64,000 nt of DNA from Allosphingosinicella deserti (GCF_003012735.1 NZ_PXYI01000001.1:558001-622000), one strand, 5' to 3'; shown: positions 44,443 to 54,259, numbered from the stretch's first letter. Made by a program: numbers and translations. The notes: generated by a model not told the origin, from the sequence alone.

Positions 44443-47142
44443 TCAGCGTTCGATCATGTCGCGGATGCGAGTGGCGAGCGCATCTATGGCGAACGGCTTG
44501 GTAATCATTTCCATCCCGGGTTCCAAGAAGCCGTTGGCGATGGTGGCGTTTTCTGCGTACCCCGTCATGAACAACACCTTCAGGTCTGGCCGTTGAAGGC
44601 GAGCCGCATCGACCACCTGCCGCCCGTTGAGCCCCGGGAGGCCAATATCGGTGACCAGCAGGTCCACACGAAGGTCTGATTGCAGTAGTTTCAGGCCGGA
44701 GGGTCCATCCGCGGCTTGTACGGCCCGGTATCCCAACTCCTCGAGCACGTCGACCACAAGCTCGCGTACGGAGGTCTCATCTTCGATGACGAGAACGACT
44801 TCACCGGTTTCGGAGCGATGTGCGTCCGTGAGTTCGCCATGCTCCTCCTCGGCTCCCTCCGCCTCACCGTAGTAGCGAGGCAAGTAGAGCTTAACGGTCG
44901 TGCCCTGACCAAGCTCCGAGTAGATACGTGCATAGCCTTCCGATTGTCGGGCGAACCCGTATATCATCGACAATCCGAGGCCGGTTCCTTGGCCCGTTGG
45001 CTTAGTCGTGAAAAATGGCTCGAAGGCTTTCTCGATCGTGTCCTTCGTCATCCCTGACCCAGTGTCCGTCACGCAGATGCAGACATACTGCCCGGGAGTC
45101 ACGTCGCGCTGCTTGGCCGCGTAGGCGTTGTCCAGTCGCGCGTTGCAGGTCTCGATGGTCAGCACCCCCCCGTGGGGCATCGCGTCACGCGCATTGATCG
45201 CCAGGTTCAGGATGGCGCTTTCGAGCTGGTGCGGGTCGCAGAGTGTCTGCCAGAGGCCGCCGGCGGTCACAATCTCCAGGGCAACGGACTCACCGATTGT
45301 CCTGCGGATCAGCTCTTCCATCCCGGTCACCAGCCGATTGGCGTTCACCGGCTTCGGGTCGAGCGGCTGCCGACGCGAAAAGGCAAGCAAGCGATGGGTG
45401 AGCGCAGCGGCGCGATTGGCCGAGGTCATCGCCGTGGTTGCGTAACGCTCAATCTTGTTCGTTTCACCCTTCGCGATCTGCCGCTGCATCATGTCCAGCG
45501 AGCCAATCACGCCCGTCAGCAGATTGTTGAAGTCGTGGGCAATGCCGCCGGTGAGCTGGCCGACAGCCTCCATCTTCTGCGCCTGGCGGAGCGCCTCGTG
45601 AGCTTCCTCGAGTGCGCTGGTGCGTTCCTGAACCCGGCGTTCAAGGGTCTGGTTCGAGCGCTGTACGGCTTCGAACAGGCGGGCGTTGTCTATGGCTACC
45701 GCTGCTTGCCCTGCGACCCCAACCATCAGGCGCTCGGTTTCCTCACCGAACACGTCCGGCTCGGGGTGGCCGAAGAAGAGGCCGCCGATCACTTCACTGG
45801 AACGAGAGATCACCGGAACAGCGAGGTAGCTTCTGACCGGCAAATGGTTCGTCGGCATGCCATGGTGCGGCGAGTTCTTCCCGTATCGACGATCGGCCGT
45901 GATATCGGCGGAACGAACCACGCCCTCGCCGTTGAAGGTTGGCGCGAACACCTCCGTTGCACGAGGATGACCAAACTTTTCGAAATCCTCACGACGGGCG
46001 CCGGACAGGGTATAGAGCGTGAGACTCTCCCCAGCGGCATCGATCACATTGTAGAAAAATGCACCGAACTGCGCCCTCGTCAGGTGCACGCCTGCATCTG
46101 TGACCAGCTGAACGATGCGCTCCAGCTCGAGCTCTGCGGCAATCGCGGCTCCAGTGTCGTTCAGGATCTGCAGGTGTCGCGTTTGCGCCTGCAGTGCTCG
46201 TTCTGCCTCTTTCTCTGCGCTGATGTCCCGGACTTCGATGATCGTCCCCACGGTATTCGACCGCTCATCCCGGATAGGGCTGGCCGTGAACCCGACCGGG
46301 AAGAACGTGCCGTCCTTCCGGACGAAGACCTCCTCGCCAGTCACATTGCTATTCTCGGGAAAGGCCCGATCGATCGGACATTCCGAAAGCGGGTAGGGCG
46401 TACCGTCCGATCGGGTGTGATGGATGACGTCGTGGAGGGGACGTCCTCGGGTCTCCGCGAGAGTGTAACCCGTCAATCTCTCCGCGGCAGCATTCATGTA
46501 GGAGCATTGTTGCTGCGCATCCATCATCAGAATGGCAACGCTCGCGTTGTCGAGCACCGCGTTCAGCCCACGCTCAGCGCGCTGCGCCCGTTCCGTTTGC
46601 TGGTCCCGTTCGGCCAGCACCCCGGTCAGCTCGCTAACCGCTCGGCGCGCGCCTAAACGAAGCTCCATTTGATCCATGACCAACGCGGCCAGGTCGCTCA
46701 GCAGCGTCAATTCCTCCTGGGTCACCTCGCGGGGTTCCCGGTCGATCACGCACAACGTGCCCAGATTGAAGCCGTCGCTGGTTCGAAGCGGGACGCCCGC
46801 GTAGAAGCGTAGGCCGAACTCTCCGGCTACAAGCGGGTTTGCCAGAGCGCGAGTGTCGCGCTGCGCGTCCGTGAGAACCCACGGGTCATCCTGAAGAACA
46901 GCCGACGCACACAGACCCGGCAACCGGTCAATCTGCTCCGCATCCACTCCATGACGGGACTTGAACCAGATCCGGTCGGTATCGACCAGGCTGATGATCG
47001 AAATGGGAACTGAGAGCAGCTTCGCTGCCATGGCAGTGATGCGATCGAACGCGCCGTCAGGAGGGGTGTCGAGCACATCGTAGCGTTGGAGCGCCGCCAA
47101 GCGGCCAGCTTCGTTCATGGTGGAGCGGTCGGGAGAATTCAT
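44443..47142 (-). CDS. Hybrid histidine kinase GAF-PAS-GAF-HisKA-HATPase-REC
   Basis: An 899-residue soluble sensor. Order: GAF about 15-165 ([12 protein letters not shown] opening), PAS about 195-310 ([22 protein letters not shown]), second GAF about 330-495, HisKA with phospho-His in [11 protein letters not shown] near 533, HATPase with [18 protein letters not shown], and a C-terminal receiver (VIEDE, phospho-Asp in [12 protein letters not shown], Lys in TKPFA). No membrane span, so it senses inside the cell, perhaps redox or small molecules via GAF. It is divergent from a single-domain response regulator, its likely partner. Confidence 0.93.
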   Translation of the reverse strand: MNSPDRSTMNEAGRLAALQRYDVLDTPPDGAFDRITAMAAKLLSVPISIISLVDTDRIWFKSRHGVDAEQIDRLPGLCASAVLQDDPWVLTDAQRDTRALANPLVAGEFGLRFYAGVPLRTSDGFNLGTLCVIDREPREVTQEELTLLSDLAALVMDQMELRLGARRAVSELTGVLAERDQQTERAQRAERGLNAVLDNASVAILMMDAQQQCSYMNAAAERLTGYTLAETRGRPLHDVIHHTRSDGTPYPLSECPIDRAFPENSNVTGEEVFVRKDGTFFPVGFTASPIRDERSNTVGTIIEVRDISAEKEAERALQAQTRHLQILNDTGAAIAAELELERIVQLVTDAGVHLTRAQFGAFFYNVIDAAGESLTLYTLSGARREDFEKFGHPRATEVFAPTFNGEGVVRSADITADRRYGKNSPHHGMPTNHLPVRSYLAVPVISRSSEVIGGLFFGHPEPDVFGEETERLMVGVAGQAAVAIDNARLFEAVQRSNQTLERRVQERTSALEEAHEALRQAQKMEAVGQLTGGIAHDFNNLLTGVIGSLDMMQRQIAKGETNKIERYATTAMTSANRAAALTHRLLAFSRRQPLDPKPVNANRLVTGMEELIRRTIGESVALEIVTAGGLWQTLCDPHQLESAILNLAINARDAMPHGGVLTIETCNARLDNAYAAKQRDVTPGQYVCICVTDTGSGMTKDTIEKAFEPFFTTKPTGQGTGLGLSMIYGFARQSEGYARIYSELGQGTTVKLYLPRYYGEAEGAEEEHGELTDAHRSETGEVVLVIEDETSVRELVVDVLEELGYRAVQAADGPSGLKLLQSDLRVDLLVTDIGLPGLNGRQVVDAARLQRPDLKVLFMTGYAENATIANGFLEPGMEMITKPFAIDALATRIRDMIER

Positions 47143-47468
47143 CTGAAGCTACGTCTACCTCGATCCCCCCGACGACGAGGAACACCAGATAACGTCGACG
47201 ACCGCAAGGAAGAACGTTGTATGGACTCGCTATGCTGATCCGACGGAGCTGCCGCCAGGGCCGAGGGCTCAGCAAGCCGCACAGCCTCGGCCGGTCTAAG
47301 CAGCGGCTTACAGCTGTCCAGCGGCCAAGCAATCGAAAGTGCATATCAGGGTAAGGCGTCGATCCTTACGGTTTTGAATCAGGACTGATTTAGATTGGCA
47401 GGGCAGCGATACCGTACTAGGACCTCGTGTCGGTGCAGCTTCCTGCCTAGGTCGAAGGGCTTACTACC
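47143..47468. other. Divergent regulatory region of the hybrid kinase and regulator
   Basis: 326 bp between two divergent signalling genes. It should contain both promoters. I see no clear dyad, and no GGAAC/CGTT pair at the spacing expected for EcfG-type general stress promoters. Confidence 0.4.
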
Positions 47469-47828
47469 ATGGCAAGTCCATGCGTTCTGGTTGTCGAGGA
47501 CGAGGCTTTGATCCGCATGATGCTAGCTGACCAGCTAACCGCCGATCATTTTTGTGTTGTCGAGGCAGAGAATGCCGACGTCGCGATGGCGATGCTGCGC
47601 GATCGACCCGAAGTAAGCGCAGTGATCACCGATGTTCGCATGCCGGGAACGATGGACGGGCTGGAACTCGCGCGACAGATTTCGACGTGCTGGCCACATC
47701 TGAAGGTGTTCATCACCTCGGGCCATATCACTGTTGGAGACCCGAACTTGCCGCCTGATGCCGTCTTCGTCCCAAAGCCCTATACCGCCGGGACATTCGC
47801 GAAGCTGCTCAGTCAGGCGTTGAATTGA
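47469..47828 (+). CDS. Single-domain response regulator
   Basis: A 119-residue stand-alone receiver: VVEDEALIRMMLADQL at the N-terminus, phospho-Asp in VITDVRMPG near 56, Thr/Ser in ITSGH and Lys in VPKPY. There is no output domain, so it probably relays phosphate or acts on protein targets. It lies between the hybrid kinase and the HWE-type kinase and could connect the two. Confidence 0.9.
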   Translation: MASPCVLVVEDEALIRMMLADQLTADHFCVVEAENADVAMAMLRDRPEVSAVITDVRMPGTMDGLELARQISTCWPHLKVFITSGHITVGDPNLPPDAVFVPKPYTAGTFAKLLSQALN

Positions 47829-47901
47829 TGAGCAGATGCAGCCCATCGGCGCCGGCTTTGGCGCCCGAGCCGCGTGAAGCGAAAGAGGCTGCTGACGGGC
47901 G

Positions 47902-48927
47902 CTAGTTCCGCTTTCTTGCGGGTAGACGCACGATCCAGCTCGTTCCGACCTTGGCCGTGCCTTGCTCCACGTTACCGCCGAGTTGGCCGGCCATGGCCCG
48001 GATAAGGACCGATCCCAGGCCGCCGGATTCCGAATTGCCGCGGCCATGGATGCCGATTCCATTGTCCGCGACAGTGAGCTCGAAGTCGTCATCAATCCGG
48101 ATGAAATTGACCCAGACTGTCCCAACACGGTCGTCCGGGAAGGCGTATTTCATTGCGTTCGTCACCAGCTCGTTGATGATCAATCCGAGCGGAGGAACGT
48201 CGGCCGCGGGCAGCCGGTCGGCGACGACCTTGACCTCCATTGCGATCGGGCGGATGCCAACCAAGCTCTCACGGATGTCTGCGCAAAGGCCCTCTATCAA
48301 GGCTCGGGTGTCCACATCACCGACCAATAAGGCTTGGCTCGTGCGATCCTCGATCGAGGCAAGGCTGCCGATGCGGTCGGCGGCGGCTCTTAGCGCTGTC
48401 CGCGTCTCCTCGCTTGCGTCGCGGCCCTGTCGAATCAGCAGGGCAGACGCGATCTGGAGATTGTTGCGCATCCGGTGCTGGAGTTCTGCCAGGCGAAGTT
48501 CCGCCCGAGTGGCTCGTGTCCAACTCAGCTGAAGGGCAGAGTGAAGAGAGTTCGTGAACACGGAGAGAGAGACGCAGATGCTTAGGAAGAGGGCCAGTCC
48601 GAGACCAGCACGTTCATCCTGTATGGCGAAGGAGAAGGCTGGCTCGGTCAGAAAATAGAGGACGGCGAAGGTGCTGAGGAGCGCTGTATAGAGCCCGGTA
48701 GGGCGGCCCAGAATAGCGCTCGCGACCACGACCGCGGGCAAGAAGAAAAGCGCACGGTAGGCGGCGACGTACGGATCTAGGGCCAGCCTGATCAGCAGCA
48801 TGGAGGCAACGAGAAGCGTTGCCACGCCGAGCTTGAGCGCGAGGGGCCAAGCCGCGGCGGTTGCGGACAGAGCCAATATCCTGGGGGGCTTGGTTTCCGA
48901 AAGCACGCAGTCCGATGGCATGCCCAT
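47902..48927 (-). CDS. Membrane HWE/HisKA_2-family sensor kinase with DUF4118 domain
   Basis: A 341-residue kinase. A KdpD-like four-span DUF4118 module occupies about residues 25-135 (GVATLLVASMLLIRLAL, AILGRPTGLYTALLSTF). The HisKA_2 dimer helix has phospho-His in LQHRMRNNLQIASALL near 152. The HATPase has ELVTNAMKYAFP and VADNGIGI. This type phosphorylates PhyR-like or single-domain regulators in alphaproteobacterial stress and light signalling. It is convergent with the receiver gene. Confidence 0.9.
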   Translation of the reverse strand: MGMPSDCVLSETKPPRILALSATAAAWPLALKLGVATLLVASMLLIRLALDPYVAAYRALFFLPAVVVASAILGRPTGLYTALLSTFAVLYFLTEPAFSFAIQDERAGLGLALFLSICVSLSVFTNSLHSALQLSWTRATRAELRLAELQHRMRNNLQIASALLIRQGRDASEETRTALRAAADRIGSLASIEDRTSQALLVGDVDTRALIEGLCADIRESLVGIRPIAMEVKVVADRLPAADVPPLGLIINELVTNAMKYAFPDDRVGTVWVNFIRIDDDFELTVADNGIGIHGRGNSESGGLGSVLIRAMAGQLGGNVEQGTAKVGTSWIVRLPARKRN

Positions 48928-49168
48928 GGTCGAAGTGGAAGCGACCTTGCATGTTTTGATTCACACGCGCCATGCGCAGCAAGCATTTTCAGCGGGCCCG
49001 GGTCACGAGCAGCACGGCCTTCGTCCGCTTGGAGCCCCTTGCTTCGGTTGCGACCCTGCCGAAACACTAAGGCACCGACAACCCGAGCGCCGTCAAGCTG
49101 ACCCGAGCGCCACCTCTAATTCGCGTTCCCAAGCGTCTTCGAGTTGACGCCTGCCGCGCCTATCGGTA

Positions 49169-49188
49169 ATTCACCCAAAAGGGTGAAT
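49169..49188. promoter_or_regulatory. Perfect 8-4-8 palindrome over the arsR-like start codon
   Basis: ATTCACCC (49169-49176) and GGGTGAAT (49181-49188) are exact reverse complements around AAAA. The right arm ends within the first possible ATG (49187-49189). Position and symmetry fit the operator of the ArsR-family regulator itself. Bound protein would block the ribosome region as well as the promoter. Confidence 0.7.
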
Positions 49189-49573
49189 GATGCGATACAC
49201 GGAAGGTGTTGCTGATCTAGACCGAACGCTGATGGCGCTCGCCGATCCCGTTCGGCGAAGCATCTTGCGCCGCTTGGCGAAGTCCGATGCCCGCGTCACG
49301 GACTTGGCTGCGGCCTTCCCGATCTCGCTGAATTCGGTAAGCAAACACATCCGCCTGCTGGAGCGGGCCAGGCTGGTCGAACGGAGAGTTTCCGGTCGCG
49401 AGCATTTCATCCGCTTCACACCCGAGCCGCTAACCAAAGCGCAGCAGTGGATCGAGTCACAGCAAGCCTTCTGGACGAGCCGCCTGCAGGCGATCGATGA
49501 TCTTTTGACGGCCGAGGATGCGGCCCAGGGGCCTGCGCTTACGAGGGAGATCAGACATGCCGGCGACAGTTGA
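49187..49573 (+). CDS. ArsR-family repressor
   Basis: A 128-residue winged-helix regulator: LMALADPVRRSILRRLAKSD, then VTDLAAAFPISLNSVSKHIR as the recognition region, then RLVERRVSGREHFIRFTP. No metal-binding Cys pair is seen, so it belongs with the non-metal members that sit beside SRPBCC proteins. Two adjacent ATGs (49,187, 49,190) overlap the palindrome. The end overlaps the SRPBCC gene start by 17 bases. Confidence 0.88.
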   Translation: MMRYTEGVADLDRTLMALADPVRRSILRRLAKSDARVTDLAAAFPISLNSVSKHIRLLERARLVERRVSGREHFIRFTPEPLTKAQQWIESQQAFWTSRLQAIDDLLTAEDAAQGPALTREIRHAGDS

Positions 49574-50024
49574 AGCTAAGACAGTGCACGAATTCAAGGC
49601 GTCTGCCGAACGCGTTTTCGATGCATGGCTCGATCCGGCGAAGGTGCGCTCCTGGGCCGCGCAGCCGGTCCCCGGGATGCCGGCCTTCGATATTCGAAAG
49701 GTCGAAATCGACGCCCGGGTCGGCGGCAAGTTTACCTTTTCCGACATGCGCGAGGATGGCGAGGCCGTGCATTGGGGCTATTATCTGGAGATCGACCGCC
49801 CCCATCGCCTCGTCTTCAGCTGGTTCACCAGCGAAGAGGAGGAAGAGGAGAACAACTCCACCGTCACCCTCACGATTGAGCCTATCGAGAACGGCTGCCG
49901 TGCCACGATCGTGCACAGGATGGACGAGCGCTGGGCCGACTATATCGGGCCGACCGCAAATGCCTGGAGCTTTATGCTGCAGCAGATCGAACAGGATTTC
50001 GAGACGGGAGCCGGTGGTGCCTAG
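49557..50024 (+). CDS. SRPBCC/AHSA1-family protein
   Basis: A 155-residue START-like protein: VHEFKASAERVFDAWLDPAK opening, GGKFTFSDMREDGEAVHWGY, RLVFSWFT and a C-terminal helix. AHSA1-type proteins bind hydrophobic ligands. The gene starts inside arsR, so the pair is co-translated; such ArsR-SRPBCC pairs are widespread, with the SRPBCC protein possibly modulating the repressor. Confidence 0.88.
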   Translation: MPATVEAKTVHEFKASAERVFDAWLDPAKVRSWAAQPVPGMPAFDIRKVEIDARVGGKFTFSDMREDGEAVHWGYYLEIDRPHRLVFSWFTSEEEEEENNSTVTLTIEPIENGCRATIVHRMDERWADYIGPTANAWSFMLQQIEQDFETGAGGA

Positions 50025-50144
50025 GGTGGTCGGCCATCCCCGCCTGTCTGACCACATCGCGGCAACCGCACGCCCGAGGTTAGAACCGATAGTGCAGGCC
50101 GGGACTGGCGATCGCGCCAGCGGCGTCAGGGAGAGTGTATCGGG

Positions 50145-51356
50145 TTAGCGGCCAAACACACGGAAGAGCCGCCATCCAACGAGACCCGCGGAGATGCCGA
50201 TCAAACCCGCAACGAGGTAAGCACCGACCGCATTGTTGGGCGTGAAAAGCCCGCCGGTGACGTAGCCGAGAATGACTGCGCCGCTCGTAACCGCGCTGTA
50301 GATAGCCGCGACTTTGCCGTGTTGGCCCGGCGGCGCTTCCTGCTGCAGCATGGTTCGCACGGCCACGTTGTGAACGCTGTTGGCGATCCCGCCGAGCACG
50401 AACACCACGCCGACTACCAGGACGCTGGCGACGTCAAGCAGCCCGGCAGCTCCGATGGCGAGCATGGTTGTGCCGGTAGCCGTCGCCGCAACGAAGGCGA
50501 TCGGGGCAGGCCGAGAGATCGGACGCGCACCTGCAGCGGCCGCGCCAAGGATCATTCCACCGGCCCAGCTACCCGTCACCAGACCGAATGCCAGGGAGCC
50601 TTGCGCCAGCGTCACAGTGATGAGGAACACGAAGGCTACGTCTGCGATAGCAGAGGCGAACACCTCCAGAGCGAGCGAGGCGGTCATCACCGAGATTGGC
50701 CGATTACGAAGGATCGGCCAGTACTCGGCGAGGAGAGTCCGCGGTTCGTCGACGGCCATTTCTACCGGTCGGCGCAGACCGCCTGCTAGTAGGACCAAAG
50801 CCAGCAGGAGGAAACTGGCCGCGTCGATGAGCAGTGCGTTACCAGCCCCGATGGAGGTAATCAGGACTCCGCCGGCAACCGGGCCTGCCAGCATCCCGGC
50901 GCCCCGTACAAGCTCGAGCGCCGAATTGGCGCGATTGAGCGGGATTCCTAGTGCTGCAGCCAGCACTGGTATGAGCGCAAAGGTCGCCGCCCCGCTGATT
51001 GCAAAACAGACGCTGAGCAAGCTGGCTCCCAGCAGGGTAGGCGCAAGCTCCGAATTGGTGGCTATCCATACGAGGAGGCCTGCCTGCACCAGCGCGGTGA
51101 CTACGAGGATCCTGCCGGCGTCGCGGGTATCAATGAGCCGGCCTACGAACGGTGCGGCAACAAGGCCGGGGAGCAACTGCGCGACTAACAGCATTGGCAC
51201 TGCGAAGCGCGTCTCGCTATCGGCGGCGCGAAAAATCAACGTGATGAGCGAGATTTCGTCGCCGATGGTTGAGATCGTGAGGACCGCGAGCATGATCCAG
51301 CCGCAACCCATCCGGACCCGTACGCCTGTGGCCTCGTTCGCCCCCATGCCAGACAT
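50145..51356 (-). CDS. MFS exporter
   Basis: About 403 residues with twelve hydrophobic spans, similar in style to the MFS_3/enterobactin-exporter (EntS) group. The first span follows MGCGWIMLAVLTIS, and the loop between spans 2 and 3 has GRLIDTRDAGRIL. TTG (51,368) or ATG (51,347) are alternative starts; none has a clear ribosome site. Substrates of this group include siderophores, macrolides and other drugs. It is convergent with the SRPBCC gene. Confidence 0.85.
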   Translation of the reverse strand: MSGMGANEATGVRVRMGCGWIMLAVLTISTIGDEISLITLIFRAADSETRFAVPMLLVAQLLPGLVAAPFVGRLIDTRDAGRILVVTALVQAGLLVWIATNSELAPTLLGASLLSVCFAISGAATFALIPVLAAALGIPLNRANSALELVRGAGMLAGPVAGGVLITSIGAGNALLIDAASFLLLALVLLAGGLRRPVEMAVDEPRTLLAEYWPILRNRPISVMTASLALEVFASAIADVAFVFLITVTLAQGSLAFGLVTGSWAGGMILGAAAAGARPISRPAPIAFVAATATGTTMLAIGAAGLLDVASVLVVGVVFVLGGIANSVHNVAVRTMLQQEAPPGQHGKVAAIYSAVTSGAVILGYVTGGLFTPNNAVGAYLVAGLIGISAGLVGWRLFRVFGR

Positions 51357-51530
51357 CTGTATCAGCAAGCAGGACGAGGCAATTCACAAGAAGTGAATGA
51401 CGCCTTCGGACTGGTAGATAGGCCGCTGAACGCCTACCAGTGCACACTTGTTGCCGATCCCGCCCCGCGAGTGATGTCGGATTCGGGTCGGACCCGCCCA
51501 ACGTCCCGGTTTGACTGCGTGACGGTGCCG

Positions 51531-51612
51531 ACGTCGGGCTGCGCCGCAAATGCCGACCTTCGCCAGCGGCGCGGTCGAACAGAGCGCGAGCGGCTGAAAT
51601 GGGGGGAATCGG
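51531..51612 (+). repeat. Island dispersed repeat, copy J
   Basis: Contains CGTCGGGCTGCGCCGCAAA, then GCCGACCTTCGCC, ending in a G-rich purine stretch. Degenerate relative of the 58,621 copy. The remainder of the 51,369-51,676 gap holds nothing else I recognise. Confidence 0.5.
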
Positions 51613-51676
51613 GCGTAGCCCTGGCGGCATGAGCTTGTGGTTTGCGGTCAGATAGCTAAGGGATAGCGCTCACAAG

Positions 51677-52198
51677 CTAGCCTTCGTCGATGCGGCGGCT
51701 AAGCTCAATCCGACGATGGCTCCTCGTCTTAAACGTAGCCGGTCCGAGACGCCGAAGCTCGCTAAAGCCGCAGGATCGCCAAAAGCGTTCGCCGCTTTGG
51801 TTCGCCTCTAGAACGGCCAACCGGATTTCACGGGCTCCCTTCTCCGTCGCCCAATTCTCAATCGCCGAATATATTGATCGGCCCAAGCCCCGACCTCGCT
51901 GAGATGCCTCCACGATTATGAAACCGAGGTACCATGTGCCAACCTGGGGGTGATCGCGGAGAATCGCTGCGACCGCGAAGCGGCCGTCATCGCCTTTCCA
52001 CGCCAAAACGGTTTGATCGTGAGCATCCTTATCAGAGGGTACGTCTGTGAGAAGTTCGTGAGCGTCGGTCAGTGTCGGCGCCGTGCCGCCTTGCAAGAGA
52101 AAATAGTCAGCGGAGCGGTCAAACAGCCTCGCGACTGCCGGCGTGTCCGCCTCTGAGAGTTCGATCGGGGGAAGACGGGCGGGCATCTGGCGGAACAT
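51677..52198 (-). CDS. GNAT-family N-acetyltransferase
   Basis: About 173 residues. The acetyl-CoA loop is VEASQRGRGLGRSIYSAI (Q/RxxGxG/A), preceded by YLGFIIVE and followed by IRLAVLEANQSGERFWRSCG, a complete GNAT core. The start is uncertain: ATGs at 52,198 and 52,186 both lack a good ribosome site. Substrate not predictable. It is the first of several acetyltransferases in this stretch. Confidence 0.82.
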   Translation of the reverse strand: MFRQMPARLPPIELSEADTPAVARLFDRSADYFLLQGGTAPTLTDAHELLTDVPSDKDAHDQTVLAWKGDDGRFAVAAILRDHPQVGTWYLGFIIVEASQRGRGLGRSIYSAIENWATEKGAREIRLAVLEANQSGERFWRSCGFSELRRLGPATFKTRSHRRIELSRRIDEG

Positions 52199-52310
52199 GC
52201 AGCAAGAATACAGCGGCAGCGTACGAAAGTCTGCTTCCGCCAAGGCTCTTGGAACAGCTGAATAGCGTGGCAGCACATCAGGGCTCGCTGACGCGCGCGC
52301 CCGCGACGAA

Positions 52311-52398
52311 TGTCAGGCTGCCGCAAGAGAGCCGACATCCGTGGCGCTGCCTCACGACCGCGTCGGAAACGGCCGAGAAGGGGTAGGATGCAGACATC
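52311..52398 (+). repeat. Island dispersed repeat, copy I
   Basis: TGTCAGGCTGCCGCAAGAG, GCCGACATCC, then ACGACCGCGTCGGAAACGG and a purine-rich end with CAGACATC. The order of sub-motifs matches the 58,621 copy. It ends within the GFA stop region. Confidence 0.6.
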
Positions 52399-52810
52399 AG
52401 TCCGGCGGAAAGGCATCGTGCTGGGGCAGATCATCCGTGATCTCGTACCACGCCGCTTTTGAGCCGACGAAAATGTGCATCGATGGTTTGAGGGTCGGCT
52501 CGTCCTTGAGCCCGCCGAGTGGAACGTGAGCGTAAGCCCCCTCTCGAACGACTGAGAAGAGCAGCGAACCACAGGTGCGACAGTGCACGTCGTGAGCGTC
52601 CGCGTCCCCGTAGGTCATCGTAGCAGCTTCGCCGCGGACGAAGCTCAGTTCCCCCCGAGCAATTCCGGCCAGTGGCTTGAACGCCGATCCGGTGGCCCGC
52701 CGGCATTGCGAGCAGTGGCAGTTCAACGCATACTCGAATGCGTCCTGCACGACATACTCGACAGCTTCGCACAGGCACGCGCCGTGCAAGCTCCGTATGC
52801 TAAGATCCAC
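52397..52810 (-). CDS. GFA-family (glutathione-dependent formaldehyde-activating) protein
   Basis: A 137-residue zinc protein. Cys motifs appear in order: GACLCEAVEY, NCHCSQCRR and HCRTCGSLL, the GFA/CENP-V pattern for structural and catalytic zinc. The GTG at 52,810 is preferred because AGGGGGAG lies six bases upstream. Family members were named for formaldehyde-glutathione adduct formation, but most act on unknown substrates. Confidence 0.9.
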   Translation of the reverse strand: MDLSIRSLHGACLCEAVEYVVQDAFEYALNCHCSQCRRATGSAFKPLAGIARGELSFVRGEAATMTYGDADAHDVHCRTCGSLLFSVVREGAYAHVPLGGLKDEPTLKPSMHIFVGSKAAWYEITDDLPQHDAFPPD

Positions 52811-52933
52811 GGGTCTCCCCCTCATCCGCGTCGTGGCCGACCAGCATGTCGTGGAGGCGCGATATCCGCAACGGGTCGGAGCCAGTTGACTGTTCCGATC
52901 TGGCGGGCGCGCTAGCCTGACGTCGAGGCTCGG

Positions 52934-53010
52934 CGCGTGAGCAGACGTTCGCCGGCTACGGCGGCGATCGTTGTGGGAACAGCCGAAGAGGGTGGATTCC
53001 AGACATCCCA
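52934..53010 (+). repeat. Island dispersed repeat, copy H
   Basis: GCAGACGTTCGCCGGC, GGCGATCG, GGGAACAGCCGAAGAGGG and TGGATTCCAGACATCCC in the same order and spacing as the 58,621 copy. Confidence 0.7.
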
Positions 53011-53054
53011 TGCGCCGCAACATCGCCGCAGAGGCGGTCATTCAATCAAGCAGG

Positions 53055-53135
53055 CTGGCCGGCAGCTCAGCGCCAAAACACGACCTTCAGCGCCCCGGCG
53101 ATTCTACCCGGGACCAGACGGTCAGAGGTTCGGGG
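53055..53135 (+). repeat. Island dispersed repeat, copy L (degenerate)
   Basis: ACGACCTTCAGCG, CCCCGGCGATT, CCCGGGACCAGACGG follow the order of the consensus, with more substitutions than other copies. Confidence 0.45.
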
Positions 53136-53311
53136 CCGCCATCCAATCGGACAGCGACCCCGCCCTCGACACGCAACAGGAGGGGCCCAGCTGGGCCGGT
53201 GCATGACAAACATCGCCAACGCCGCGCCGGCCGTACGGGGCAGGCTTTCTTTAAGACCAAGAGAGCGATGAAACGCTGAACGTGCTCGGCAGCTGCTGTT
53301 CATGACGGCGG

Positions 53312-53400
53312 ATGTCGGGCTGCCGCCAGAGAGCCGACATTCGCGCCGCTGCCGGGCGTCGGCCGCTGCAACAGCTGTATCGGGTGGGAGTCGGACATCG
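53312..53400 (+). repeat. Island dispersed repeat, copy K
   Basis: TGTCGGGCTGCCGCCAGAG, GCCGACATTCGCGCC, then GCAACAGC and GGGTGGGAGTCGGACATC; close to copy I in its first half. Confidence 0.55.
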
Positions 53401-53616
53401 GTCGCTCGACATCAGCACGCACGGAGGGCATGCGAAAACATCGGAGTTGCACCGTCCAGGCAGTCTGCCGCGGCTCTGCGGGCCACGGACGAACCGGCTC
53501 TGGGCGATCGCGGGCCGGGTTCAGACTAGCCGTGGTCCTGCCTCGATTGGCTCTGTGGCTCCGCCGCATGGGTGGCTAACTTACGCCGCCGTAGAGACGT
53601 TGCTTGGAGTTGGTGG

Positions 53617-53952
53617 GTGGTGATACCTTGGGTTCGGATCCTGGCGGGTTTGCTGATCATCGTCTGCGCAGTGGCGCTTATGCACTCGTTGCTTGTAGCC
53701 GTCCTTGCTATGCTGTGGGCCTTTCCGGCTTCTCCAATCGCTGGCGCCGAGATGGCGACCGGCGTCGTAGCGACCCTCGCCACGCCACTCTCTCTGACAC
53801 TTGGCATCGGCTTCGCTTGGAAGCCCCTCCGCACCGGGAAACGGTCCCACCTGCTCAAGGCTGCCGCGTACGCTCTGTTCGGCTTGTTGTGTCATATCAG
53901 CGTATTTTTTTGGATTGGGAACCTTCCGCCAAATCCCGGTGCTTTCCGCTGA
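53617..53952 (+). CDS. Small integral membrane protein
   Basis: About 111 residues with three to four spans: VRILAGLLIIVCAVALMHS, VAVLAMLWAFPASPI, TGVVATLATPLSLTLGIG and AAYALFGLLCHISVFFWIG. The GTG at 53,617 has GGAG upstream; an upstream GTG at 53,572 would add a basic leader. No family recognised, no operon partner. Confidence 0.55.
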   Translation: MVIPWVRILAGLLIIVCAVALMHSLLVAVLAMLWAFPASPIAGAEMATGVVATLATPLSLTLGIGFAWKPLRTGKRSHLLKAAAYALFGLLCHISVFFWIGNLPPNPGAFR

Positions 53953-54079
53953 CGCCATCAGGCGTTCCCGTGCACGGGCGGGGAAAGATAAGCTCAGGGC
54001 CGACACGGGCGCTATCGCCTCCAATCACCTCGTCAGGGCGGTGATGGTCGCCAAGGCCATGGGCCGCCATTCCGATCTG

Positions 54080-54158
54080 TCGCGCCGCGGCGCGAAAGCG
54101 GACCTTCGCGATCGGCCTGAACGATCGCCGCGCGAACAGCCGAAGAGGGTGGATAGTG
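54080..54158 (+). repeat. Island dispersed repeat, copy C
   Basis: CGCGAAAGCGGACCTTCGCG, ACGATCGCCGCGCGAACAGC, then CGAAGAGGGTGGATA, matching the consensus order. Confidence 0.7.
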
Positions 54159-54181
54159 TTGAAAAACGTCTGCTTCTAACA

Positions 54182-54256
54182 AGAGCGGACGTTCAGGTAA
54201 TGAGGGGTGCGATCACGCCGGAAACAGCCGGGCAGGGTGTGAAAAGCGGACATTGC
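54182..54256 (+). repeat. Island dispersed repeat, copy D
   Basis: AGAGCGGACGTTCAGG, GCGATCACGCCGGAAACAGC, then GGGCAGGGTG and AAAAGCGGACATTGC. It shows clearly that the unit begins and ends with an AAGCGGAC(A/G)TT motif. Confidence 0.7.
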
Positions 54257-54259
54257 ATC

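Larger units (their letters stand above)
52811..53616. other. 806-bp gene-free stretch rich in repeats
   Basis: It carries repeat copies H, L and K and no supported gene. Short ORFs are Arg/Pro-rich in all frames. The repeats account for much of the sequence. Confidence 0.55.
53953..54259. other. 307-bp gene-free stretch
   Basis: It is largely occupied by repeat copies C and D in tandem, between a plus-strand membrane protein and a convergent acetyltransferase gene. I see no gene. Confidence 0.55.
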
